Assembly: GCA_947624535.1 (NCBI GenBank)
Contig: CANQKU010000064.1
Coordinates: 1-5,978, forward strand
From: an uncultured Bacilli bacterium
Lineage (GTDB): Bacteria > Bacillota_I > Bacilli_A > RF39 > UBA660
DNA: 5,978 nucleotides
Direction: 5' to 3'
The position numbers were made by a program, and so were the translations under genes. Under the pieces are notes generated by a model. The model was given only the letters and a program-made list of their open reading frames with translations. It did not search any database and was not told where the DNA came from. This document shows positions 1 through 5,956 of the stretch, piece by piece (positions within the stretch are counted from its first letter, which is position 1; every line of letters begins with the position of its first letter).

Positions 1-33
1 AAAAAACAAAAATGAGCCAGCTTTCGCTGACTC
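1..33 (-). terminator. Intrinsic terminator of the small RNA at the left edge
   Basis: On the minus strand an 8-bp stem (GAGTCAGC / GCTGGCTC, one G-T pair, arms 26-33 and 14-21) closes a GAAA tetraloop. It is followed by a T-rich run interrupted by one G (positions 1-12). The order stem then T-tract fits transcription only from the minus strand. It ends the RNA that begins near 113. If a gene lies just beyond the left edge, the same hairpin could act as an attenuator for it. Confidence 0.85.
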
Positions 34-113
34 TTCAGGGGGTTCGGTTGAATATATACTCATCCTATATATCAATGAGTAATATATCAGCATGATATTA
101 AACCATCATGCAC
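1..113 (-). ncRNA. Unidentified ~110-nt structured RNA (sRNA or riboswitch-type leader)
   Basis: A consensus promoter upstream and an intrinsic terminator at the end define a transcript of about 110 nt with no convincing ORF. In RNA order it contains: hairpin 1, a perfect 7-bp stem GCATGAT/ATCATGC (105-111 with 90-96, 8-nt loop); hairpin 2, ACTCAT/ATGAGT (75-80 with 58-63) extended by AT pairs past one bulged base; a C-rich stretch, AACCGAACCCCCTGAA (about 35-50); then the terminator. If transcription starts at the GGG of 113-115, the 5' GGGU could pair with the ACCC in the C-rich stretch and close a multi-branch fold. A C-rich single strand is typical of Bacillota small RNAs that bind Shine-Dalgarno sequences, so an sRNA role is one inference. 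A riboswitch for a gene beyond the left edge is the other. I do not recognise the family; it does not match SRP RNA, 6S, tmRNA, tracrRNA or the common riboswitch cores I know. Confidence 0.6.
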
Positions 114-117
114 CCTA

Positions 118-146
118 ATCATAAATTATAAATTATAAAAAGTCAA
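118..146 (-). promoter_or_regulatory. Sigma-A promoter of the left-edge RNA
   Basis: TTGACT (141-146) and TATGAT (118-123) are separated by exactly 17 bp on the minus strand, each 5/6 to consensus. The expected start is near 111-113. The spacer plus -10 contain three tandem 7-mers (TATAATT, TATAATT, TATGATT), so alternative -10 registers exist, but only the last is correctly spaced from the -35. The promoter lies just after the stop of the Spo0A-like gene, with no clear terminator between, so some read-through from that gene is possible. Confidence 0.75.
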
Positions 147-182
147 TTCTAATTTAATATTTTATGTAATATTTTTTTTACT

Positions 183-611
183 TTACATAGCAGCTTGTGT
201 GACAATCTTTACTGCTGCTTCATTTGGTCGTTTTGTCTTGACATTTACACATTGTTTTTGATGTTGTTTTGCCTTATAGTTAGCTATAGAAACAATCGAT
301 TCTTCTAATGTAGGTTTAAAATTATCTCCAAATACACTAGCATATGTTTCCATATCTATATTTTTAAAGTTACGTTTTTCATGTGCCATTGAAAGTTCAG
401 TAGCTAATTGATTTAATCCAATTTCATAATAGCATCTTAACTCAACATAAATAAATGAGCTCTTATTATAAACTAATTCACCAATTTGTTGTTGATTGTA
501 TTCACTCATACATTCTTCTACTAAATTAATAGCATCATTTAAAACTCTTACATTTTTTTTATGGACATCATAACCTAATTTTTTTAGTAATTTTTTATCC
601 TGTTCTTTCAC
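183..611 (-). CDS. Small protein resembling a stand-alone Spo0A C-terminal DNA-binding domain
   Basis: This 142-residue protein has no signal peptide or membrane segment. Its layout follows the Spo0A effector domain from memory. Residues 13-31 (G..VHKK....LNDAI.LV) match the Spo0A segment G.PAHIKGY.YLREAI.MV in spacing and at G, H, K, L, A, I and V. Residues 43-66 align with the helix-turn-helix part around SRVERAIRHAIE, keeping S, R and E but losing other recognition-helix arginines. Residues 92-107 (SVFG..FKPTLEESI) resemble SLFG...KPTNSEFI. The phospho-acceptor receiver domain of true Spo0A is absent, and a basic tail (112-142) follows. The role is therefore inferred as a diverged DNA-binding regulator, perhaps not phosphorylation-controlled. 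The start is GTG at 611, with AAAGGAG ending 10 nt upstream. The gene sits behind a ~170-nt leader with a promoter and internal terminator. The CDS call is firm; the Spo0A relation is moderate. Confidence 0.85.
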   Translation of the reverse strand: MKEQDKKLLKKLGYDVHKKNVRVLNDAINLVEECMSEYNQQQIGELVYNKSSFIYVELRCYYEIGLNQLATELSMAHEKRNFKNIDMETYASVFGDNFKPTLEESIVSIANYKAKQHQKQCVNVKTKRPNEAAVKIVTQAAM

Positions 612-658
612 TTAGGTTCATCTCCTTTCCCATTTATTACTCTATGCTTTATAGCGAT

Positions 659-698
659 AAAAAAACACAGGGTACTAATTTTTTATAGTGACTCCGTG
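659..698 (-). terminator. Intrinsic terminator inside the leader of the Spo0A-like gene
   Basis: On the minus strand CACGG-A-GT-C-ACTA (686-698) pairs with TAGT-AC-C-CTGTG (666-677), with one mismatch and one bulge, around an 8-nt A-rich loop. Seven Ts follow (659-665). It lies 47 bases before the GTG start and before the ribosome binding site, with a promoter about 90 bases upstream of it. Transcription must pass this hairpin to reach the gene unless an unseen promoter exists downstream. That is the layout of transcription attenuation. Confidence 0.8.
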
Positions 699-780
699 CA
701 TGACGCTCGTGTAGAATTAATACTATAATTCCAGCATAGCTCACATACAATATATTATATGCTTATATGCTCTCACCGAT
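659..780 (-). ncRNA. Structured ~120-nt leader RNA, candidate attenuator or riboswitch, upstream of the Spo0A-like gene
   Basis: In RNA order: a two-tier hairpin with outer stem AGCATA/TATGCT (766-771 with 733-738) and inner stem CATATAA/TTGTATG (755-761 with 744-750, loop 751-754); a hairpin GAATTA/TAATTC (726-731 with 714-719); a linker containing CGTCATGCAC (696-705); then the terminator. The segment at 715-728 can instead pair with the terminator 5' arm (TTATAGT with ACTATAA, 683-689) or with its 3' side (GTATTAATT with AATTAGTAC, 672-680, one G-U). Either pairing would compete with the terminator, as expected of a switch. The 8-mer GCATATAA is tandemly duplicated at the first stem (755-770). 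I do not recognise a known riboswitch, T-box or ribosomal-protein leader. It may alternatively be a free small RNA that ends before the gene. Confidence 0.6.
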
Positions 781-785
781 ATAAC

Positions 786-814
786 ATATTACCATATATT
801 TATGATTTTGTCAA
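786..814 (-). promoter_or_regulatory. Sigma-A promoter of the leader RNA and Spo0A-like gene
   Basis: A perfect TTGACA (809-814) is followed after 17 bp by TAATAT (786-791), 4/6 to consensus, with an extended -10 TGG directly before it. The expected start is near 780. The 12-bp perfect palindrome AGAAAATTTTCT (814-825) abuts the -35 on its upstream side and is a possible operator. On the plus strand 807-815 reads TTTGTCAAG, 8 of 9 to the Spo0A box TTTGTCRAA, though any TTGACA reversed gives most of that match. Confidence 0.75.
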
Positions 815-899
815 GAAAATTTTCTAGCCTGTTCAAAAAATTGACATTCTAAGCATTAATTAGCTATTTTTAATCCTTAATTAGATCTTAATATATAAT

Positions 900-2894
900 T
901 TAATTACTATTAATAGTTTCAATTAGCATATTTTTAATTGATTCTTTTTCACTTTCTTTACTTTCCAAATATTCTTTAGAATCCTTTTTAGCTTGCAATA
1001 AAATTTTATAGTCACTTCTCAGATTAGCAATTTTAAATTCCATATCCCCACTTTGCTTCGTTCCAAATAAATCACCATGTCCACGTAATTTAAAATCTTC
1101 TTCACTAATAATAAATCCATCATTAGTTTGCTTCATAATATCCAAACGTTTTGTATCTGAGTTACTAATTAAAATACATTGTGACTTGGCACTTCCTCTA
1201 CCAACTCGTCCACGCAGCTGATGAAGTGTTGAAAGTCCAAAGCGATTGGCATCAAAAATTACCATAGTAGTAGCATTTGGAACATCAACTCCTACCTCAA
1301 TTACTGTAGTAGAGATTAAAATTTGGATTGTCCCTTGCGCAAACTCTTGCATAATTAATTCCTTAGCAGCACTTGCCATCTTACCATGAATAATATCAAT
1401 TTTATACTTCTTTCCAAATGCCAAAGTCATTTGATCTTTCAATTTACATACAGTTGCCAAATCAGAATTTTCACTATCTTCAATCAATGGCGCTATTACA
1501 TAAACTTGATGATTTTGTTTTAATTCTTCATACATCATTTCTAGTACGTCTTTTATTTCTTCATTACTTTTTACATATGTATCAATAGCTTGTCTTCCCT
1601 TAGGTCTTTCCTTAATGATAGACATATCCATATCACCATAAATAGTCAAAGCATACGTTCTAGGAATTGGTGTAGCACTCATATATAAAATATCTGGCTT
1701 TAAACCCTTATTTTGAAGATTAGTTCTCTGATTTACTCCAAATCGATGTTGTTCATCAGTAATAACTAAACCTAAATTATGATATTCAACCTCTTCTTGA
1801 ATTAAGGCATGAGTCCCAATAATCATATCTACTTTTCCTGATTTTAATTCCTCATAAATATAGCTTTTATCTTTTTTAGAAGTAGATCCTGTTAAAAGTT
1901 CAATATTAATAGAAGTTCCTTTTAAAAACTCTTTTAAATTTTGATAATGCTGAACAGCTAATATCTCTGTTGGGGCCATTAATGCACTTTGATAGCCGCT
2001 CAAATAATTAGCAACCATTGCGATAAAACTAACAATAGTTTTTCCACTTCCAACATCACCTTGTAATAATCTATTCATTCTACGATTACTTTCTAAATCA
2101 TCAATAATTTCTTCAACAGCTTTCATCTGATCACCAGTAAGTTGAAATGGAATATTCTTCACTAATTGATCTAACTTTTTTCTATCAATTTTTCTGCTAA
2201 GACCTTGATTATTTTTTTTATTCTCCATCTTTAAATAATTAATTTTCAACATAAAAGAAAATAATTCTTCATATTTTAACCTAATTTTTACTTCTTTTAA
2301 TTTTTCTTCAGTTGATGGATTATGAATAATATTTAAAGCAGTTTTTTTATTTAAAAAATGATACTTTTCAATATAAGTTTTTGGTATATAATCTGGTATT
2401 TCTTTTCCATACATTAATATAGCCATATTAATATACGTACATAAATTCTTGTTAGTCAAGCCACTAGTGCAATGATAAACTGGCTCTATTTTTACTTTAT
2501 TTGGTAATGTTTCTAATTTTATTTCTGATGCTGTTATAACATTTTTTGTCTTATCAATTTTTCCAATTACCGTAACACCAGTTCCAACTCCTAATTTGCT
2601 TTTTAAAAAAGCTCTATTAAATATAGAAACACCCACAACGCCAGTTGCTGTTACTAGACGAAAGTTCATCTTATTTAACCCTGCTTTAAATCTCATTAAA
2701 ATAGGAATACTTTCAACTTTACCATCAATAACAATATGACTTCCATCTTCTACTTTTGATAAGTCACAACGTTGTAAAATATCGTAACGAAATGGATAGT
2801 GAGTAACTAAATCTTCTATAGTAAAAATTCCAATTTTATTTAAAAGACTAATAGCTCTAGGTCCAACACCTTTTACATCTTTTAACTCAGTCAC
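900..2894 (-). CDS. recG: ATP-dependent DNA helicase RecG
   Basis: RecG is a superfamily 2 double-strand DNA translocase that reverses stalled replication forks and processes branched recombination intermediates in the cytoplasm. At 664 residues it is of normal length. Visible in order: a helix-hairpin-helix-like start (KGVGPRAISLL) and HYPFRYD; the OB-fold wedge that binds the fork (about 45-130); Walker A GDVGSGKT (279-286); APTEILA; the DEQH box (380-383) in DEQHRFG; SATPIPRT (406 onward); and motifs V and VI in TTVIEVGVDVPNA and QLRGRVGRG (559-567). The C-terminal translocation segment (EEDFKLRGHGDLFGTKQSG) follows. All key residues are present. The in-frame GTG at 2903 is only 1-2 nt from the AGAAGGA ribosome site, so I prefer GTG at 2894, 10 nt away. 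It has its own promoter, and no clear terminator is seen after it. Confidence 0.97.
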   Translation of the reverse strand: MTELKDVKGVGPRAISLLNKIGIFTIEDLVTHYPFRYDILQRCDLSKVEDGSHIVIDGKVESIPILMRFKAGLNKMNFRLVTATGVVGVSIFNRAFLKSKLGVGTGVTVIGKIDKTKNVITASEIKLETLPNKVKIEPVYHCTSGLTNKNLCTYINMAILMYGKEIPDYIPKTYIEKYHFLNKKTALNIIHNPSTEEKLKEVKIRLKYEELFSFMLKINYLKMENKKNNQGLSRKIDRKKLDQLVKNIPFQLTGDQMKAVEEIIDDLESNRRMNRLLQGDVGSGKTIVSFIAMVANYLSGYQSALMAPTEILAVQHYQNLKEFLKGTSINIELLTGSTSKKDKSYIYEELKSGKVDMIIGTHALIQEEVEYHNLGLVITDEQHRFGVNQRTNLQNKGLKPDILYMSATPIPRTYALTIYGDMDMSIIKERPKGRQAIDTYVKSNEEIKDVLEMMYEELKQNHQVYVIAPLIEDSENSDLATVCKLKDQMTLAFGKKYKIDIIHGKMASAAKELIMQEFAQGTIQILISTTVIEVGVDVPNATTMVIFDANRFGLSTLHQLRGRVGRGSAKSQCILISNSDTKRLDIMKQTNDGFIISEEDFKLRGHGDLFGTKQSGDMEFKIANLRSDYKILLQAKKDSKEYLESKESEKESIKNMLIETINSN

Positions 2895-2916
2895 TACTAC
2901 CACTTCCTTCTTGCAT

Positions 2917-2944
2917 ATTATACCATATCTTAGATATTTTTCAA
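2917..2944 (-). promoter_or_regulatory. Extended -10 promoter of recG
   Basis: TTGAAA (2939-2944, 5/6) and a perfect TATAAT (2917-2922) are 16 bp apart on the minus strand, with TGG directly before the -10 (extended -10). The start should be near 2910, giving a very short leader that opens almost at the AGAAGGA ribosome site. The promoter begins only a few bases after the htpG terminator, so recG is probably transcribed independently of the heat-shock gene. Confidence 0.8.
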
Positions 2945-2947
2945 AGA

Positions 2948-2985
2948 AAAAAATAAGAATTTAACCTAAAAATTTCTTATTTTTT
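2948..2985 (-). terminator. AT-rich hairpin terminator after htpG
   Basis: A 12-bp inverted repeat (2948-2959 with 2974-2985; AAAAAATAAGAA on the plus strand) with a 14-nt loop lies 10 bases past the htpG stop. Because the arms are A- and T-rich, the T-tract is part of the stem on the minus strand. With only one G-C pair it may be a weak terminator. Nothing on the plus strand needs terminating here. Confidence 0.65.
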
Positions 2986-2995
2986 ATTAACACTA

Positions 2996-4876
2996 TTATG
3001 ACATAATATCACATATTAAATTAGTAATTTCTGTTGGATTTTCTATTGGTAATCCTTCAATTAATCTAGCTTGAGCATATAATACTTTTGTATACTTTTC
3101 TAACTGAGTTTTATCCTGTTTATAAAGTTTTTCTAGCTTTTTAACAATAGGATGATTTTCATTAATTTCTAAAATCGTTTCAGCTTTAATTTTTTCATCA
3201 GTAGGCATCGAATTAATTACTTTTTCCATTTCTACAGAAACATTTCCTTTACTTGTTAAACATACAGGATGATTTTTTAACTTATTTGTATATCTAATTT
3301 CTTTAACTTCTGAATCTAAAGTCGTTAACATAGCCTCAAACATATCTTTACTATTTTCATTAGCTTGTTCTAAAGCTTTCTTTTCTTCTTCACTGTCTAA
3401 ATCTATATTTTCACTACAAATATTTACAAACTTTTTATCCTCATATTCCATTAACATTTGAAGAGTAAACTCATCAACATACTCAGTTAAATATAATACT
3501 TCGTATCCCTTATCTTTTACTCCTTCTACTTGAGGTAATAAGTCAATTTTATCAATTGTTTCTCCACAAGCATAGAAAATCTTTTCTTGATCTTTTTTCA
3601 TACGAGAAACATATTCTTTTAATGTAGTTAATTTTTTATCCTTTGAAGAATAAAACATAATTAAATCTTTCAATACATCTTTATGCATTCCATAGTCATT
3701 ATAAATACCAAATTTTAGTTGCATACCAAAATTCTTAAAAAAGTTTTCGTATGATTTTCGATCATCTTTTAACATGCTTTCTAATTCTTTTTTAATTTTT
3801 GTTTCAATACTTTTAGCAATCAATTTTACTTGATAATCTTGTTGTAAAATCTCTCTAGAAATATTTAATGAAATATCTTCACTATCAACTAATCCCTTAA
3901 CAAATCCAAAATAATCAGGTAATAAATCCTCACACTTATCCATAATTAAAACTCCATTAGAATAAAGTGCTAAACCCTTCTTATATTCTTTAGTGTATAA
4001 GTCATATGGAGCATGACTAGGTATAAATAAAAGTGAGCGATAACTACATTTTCCTTCTACATTAGAAGTAATAATTCTAGCTGGATTTTCATAGTCGTAG
4101 TAAGTATCCGTATAAAAACGATTGTATTCTTCTTCCTTTACGTCTTTTTTATTTTTCTTCCAAATAGGAATCATGCTATTTAGAGTTTCTTCTTCTATTT
4201 TTGTTTCATATTCGTCCTTTGAACCTTCTTTCAAGACGCTTTTTTCCATATCCATAACAATTGGGTACGTAATATAATTAGAATATTTTTTTACAATTTC
4301 ACTAATTTTATATGAATCTAGAAAATCACTATAACTATTTTCTTCACTATCCTCTTTTAAAGTTAAAATAACTTTTGTTCCATAATTATCGTAGTTATAT
4401 TCATCAATACTAAATCCGTCAACTCCATCACTTTCCCAAATGTAAGCTTGTTCTTGATCAAATTTTCTACTGATAACTTTTATGTTTTTAGCTACCATAA
4501 ATGCAGAATAAAATCCTACACCAAATTGTCCAATAACATCCATCTTCTTTTTTTCGTCTTGAGCTGCTTTAAAAAGAAGACTACCACTTTCAGCAATTGT
4601 TCCAAGATTTTTTTCAAGTTCATCTTTATCCATACCAATTCCATTATCAGTAATAGAAATCATTCGATTTTCTTTGTCTACATCAATCTTAATTTGAAAA
4701 TCTTTTTTCTTTACTTTTACTTTATGGTCTGTTAATGATAGATAATATAATTTATCTATAGCATCACTGGCATTAGAAACTAACTCCCTCATAAAAATTT
4801 CTTGATTAGTATAAATAGAATTAATCATTAAATCCAATAATCTTTTAGATTCTGCTTTAAATTGTTTTTTCTTCAT
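2996..4876 (-). CDS. htpG: Molecular chaperone HtpG (bacterial Hsp90)
   Basis: HtpG is a cytosolic homodimeric ATP-dependent chaperone that remodels late-stage client proteins, often with DnaK. At 626 residues it has the usual bacterial length. The N-terminal GHKL ATPase is complete: E31 with N35 and D38 in RELVSNASDAID, DNGIGMD (77-83), GTIAESGS (92-99), lid glycines in GQFGVGF (116-122), and GTKVILTL (166-173). The middle domain carries the ATP-contacting Arg341 in LNISREILQ. The C-terminal dimerisation region runs to about 620. The reading frame is open up to 4930, but that would add 18 residues encoded by the operator. ATG at 4876 has GGAGGG 6 nt upstream and starts MKKKQFKAES, as the family does. 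The CIRCE operator and promoter lie directly upstream, so HrcA repression and heat induction are expected. It forms its own unit, ending at a hairpin. Confidence 0.98.
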   Translation of the reverse strand: MKKKQFKAESKRLLDLMINSIYTNQEIFMRELVSNASDAIDKLYYLSLTDHKVKVKKKDFQIKIDVDKENRMISITDNGIGMDKDELEKNLGTIAESGSLLFKAAQDEKKKMDVIGQFGVGFYSAFMVAKNIKVISRKFDQEQAYIWESDGVDGFSIDEYNYDNYGTKVILTLKEDSEENSYSDFLDSYKISEIVKKYSNYITYPIVMDMEKSVLKEGSKDEYETKIEEETLNSMIPIWKKNKKDVKEEEYNRFYTDTYYDYENPARIITSNVEGKCSYRSLLFIPSHAPYDLYTKEYKKGLALYSNGVLIMDKCEDLLPDYFGFVKGLVDSEDISLNISREILQQDYQVKLIAKSIETKIKKELESMLKDDRKSYENFFKNFGMQLKFGIYNDYGMHKDVLKDLIMFYSSKDKKLTTLKEYVSRMKKDQEKIFYACGETIDKIDLLPQVEGVKDKGYEVLYLTEYVDEFTLQMLMEYEDKKFVNICSENIDLDSEEEKKALEQANENSKDMFEAMLTTLDSEVKEIRYTNKLKNHPVCLTSKGNVSVEMEKVINSMPTDEKIKAETILEINENHPIVKKLEKLYKQDKTQLEKYTKVLYAQARLIEGLPIENPTEITNLICDIMS

Positions 4877-4895
4877 ATATATCCCTCCAATAGAA

Positions 4896-4924
4896 ATAGT
4901 AGCACTACTTTTAGCACTTGTCAA
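4896..4924 (-). promoter_or_regulatory. Sigma-A promoter of htpG, overlapped by CIRCE
   Basis: A perfect TTGACA (4919-4924) lies inside the CIRCE spacer. After exactly 17 bp comes TACTAT (4896-4901), 4/6 to consensus. HrcA bound to the operator would cover the -35. The predicted start (~4889) leaves a leader of only ~13 nt, beginning at the Shine-Dalgarno. No better-spaced promoter was found between the upstream gene and CIRCE. Confidence 0.6.
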
Positions 4925-4937
4925 GTGCAAGTGCTAA
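4911..4937. promoter_or_regulatory. CIRCE operator (HrcA binding site) of htpG
   Basis: TTAGCACTT-N9-AAGTGCTAA is a perfect 9-9-9 inverted repeat differing from the consensus TTAGCACTC-N9-GAGTGCTAA only at the innermost base of each arm, in a compensating way. It lies 34 bases before the htpG ATG. A second perfect palindrome, GCACTTG-T-CAAGTGC (4914-4928), is nested in the left arm plus spacer. A third half-site-like GTAGCACTA (4899-4907, 7/9) lies on the htpG side. HrcA itself is not in the window. Confidence 0.92.
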
Positions 4938-4973
4938 GGATATAAGATTTTTGTAATTGTATTTACTAAAATG

Positions 4974-5933
4974 TTAGCTTTTATTGATTTCTACAACGGC
5001 TCTAGCACCAAGTCCAGCATCAGAAGTCTCAACAGGATTTACATAGCCATCACGAAGTACACGCCATACACGAATAGTATCGATAGAGTAAGCAGACATA
5101 GTCCAATAATGCCAATTATATACTCCACTTTCATTAATTGTATTATCATCATAGCTTCCTCCGTATTCTTTTGAATTATATAAATAATTATACATATATT
5201 GTGGACACGTATTTCCATTTTTAGTACCTATACAACCTACTTTTTGAGCTTCTAGTATTGTAATCATTCTTGCTCTTGCTTTTCTTGTTCCTAAAGTTGT
5301 GCTATCATATGTATTTGACTCGCATTTTATTGTATAATCTCCTGAAGCTCTATTATTATAATCACAACCTGTAAATTCATTTTCAAATAAATTGGTCACA
5401 CCTGGTGTATATTCTATTATATTTACATTTGTCCATGTAGAAGTCGCTCCCTCTAAAATTGGTAATACTGTATCAGGACCATTTCTATTATCATTACTTC
5501 CTGCATGCCATGGAACATTTCTTACTGTGTTTTCTCTTTGTTGCATCGTAATTGTGGCTCCATCATCATGTAATACGTAAAAATAATGATACTCATAATC
5601 GTTTACATAGTATCTTATTATTGTTCCTTGCTTACAACTACCTACTTGTTTATTGGTGTAACAAGTTGTTTTCACACATGTTGACTCTTCTCCATTTATA
5701 CACCTATGTTCTCCTGTTTCATTATACTCATATCCTACAATCTTAGCATTATTTTTAGCTTTACTATATAATTCATCTATTGCTCCTTGTAAATTTTCAG
5801 ACTTTATTCCTGACGTGCTATTATCATAAGTTACTTCACTACTTGGAAGAGATGCTGCTGCATAAACACCTATACTACTTACTATTATTCCAATAACTAT
5901 TCCAATTATCATTTTATAATTTTTATTGACCAT
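4974..5933 (-). CDS. Secreted or anchored surface protein with C-type-lectin-like C-terminus
   Basis: This protein of 319 residues is not a named family that I recognise. Residues 8-27 form a hydrophobic segment after a short basic N-terminus and end in VYAAA, so either a cleaved signal peptide or a membrane anchor. Residues 34-56 (TYDNSTSG then LQGAIDELY) match a neck motif common in phage tail fibres and surface proteins of gut Bacillota. The middle has spaced cysteines (HRC, TC, TTC, GSC; later TGC, KC, GC, TC) suggesting extracellular disulfides. The C-terminus, LPILEGATSTW, MYNYLYNS, YWTMSA (276-281) and GARAVVEI, resembles formylglycine-enzyme or C-type-lectin folds used for ligand binding. 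GTG at 5945 overlaps the Shine-Dalgarno, so ATG at 5933, with AGGTGG 8 nt upstream, is the better start. Bases about 4985-5112 reach ~43% GC against ~28% next to them, and hold all three CGT Arg codons of the gene. Confidence 0.88.
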   Translation of the reverse strand: MVNKNYKMIIGIVIGIIVSSIGVYAAASLPSSEVTYDNSTSGIKSENLQGAIDELYSKAKNNAKIVGYEYNETGEHRCINGEESTCVKTTCYTNKQVGSCKQGTIIRYYVNDYEYHYFYVLHDDGATITMQQRENTVRNVPWHAGSNDNRNGPDTVLPILEGATSTWTNVNIIEYTPGVTNLFENEFTGCDYNNRASGDYTIKCESNTYDSTTLGTRKARARMITILEAQKVGCIGTKNGNTCPQYMYNYLYNSKEYGGSYDDNTINESGVYNWHYWTMSAYSIDTIRVWRVLRDGYVNPVETSDAGLGARAVVEINKS

Positions 5934-5941
5934 TTTTTTGT

Positions 5942-5948
5942 CCACCTC
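5942..5948 (-). promoter_or_regulatory. Ribosome binding site that fixes the surface-protein start
   Basis: GAGGTGG on the minus strand is followed by 8 nt (5934-5941) and ATG at 5933. The in-frame GTG at 5943-5945 lies inside this site and has no ribosome site of its own at a usable distance. Confidence 0.75.
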
Positions 5949-5956
5949 ATTTTCTC

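Noticed and set aside
10..42. Hammerhead-ribozyme-like CTGAAGA followed by GAAA on the minus strand
   Set aside because: The GAAA is the loop of the terminator hairpin rather than the strand after stem II, so the ribozyme core cannot form.
34..52. tRNA T-arm-like GGTTCGGTT on the plus strand
   Set aside because: The loop departs from TTCRANY and no acceptor, D or anticodon arms surround it.
648..653. TATAAA as a -10 for the Spo0A-like gene downstream of the leader terminator
   Set aside because: No -35 at a proper distance; the strong promoter at 786-814 explains transcription better.
841..870. Plus-strand TTGACA at 841 as an antisense promoter into recG
   Set aside because: No acceptable -10 at 16-18 bp, and no plus-strand gene to serve.
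840..899. Terminator after recG
   Set aside because: Only AT-rich repeats of CTAATTAA; no stem followed by a T-tract on the minus strand.
4448..4735. Plus-strand open frame of 95 codons inside htpG
   Set aside because: It lies fully inside the well-supported htpG on the other strand, with low-complexity composition and no ribosome site noted. Plus-strand frames within the surface-protein gene were rejected for the same reason.
4877..4930. Upstream extension of HtpG by 18 residues
   Set aside because: It would be encoded by the promoter and CIRCE operator, lacks a ribosome site, and the family starts at the MKKKQF position.
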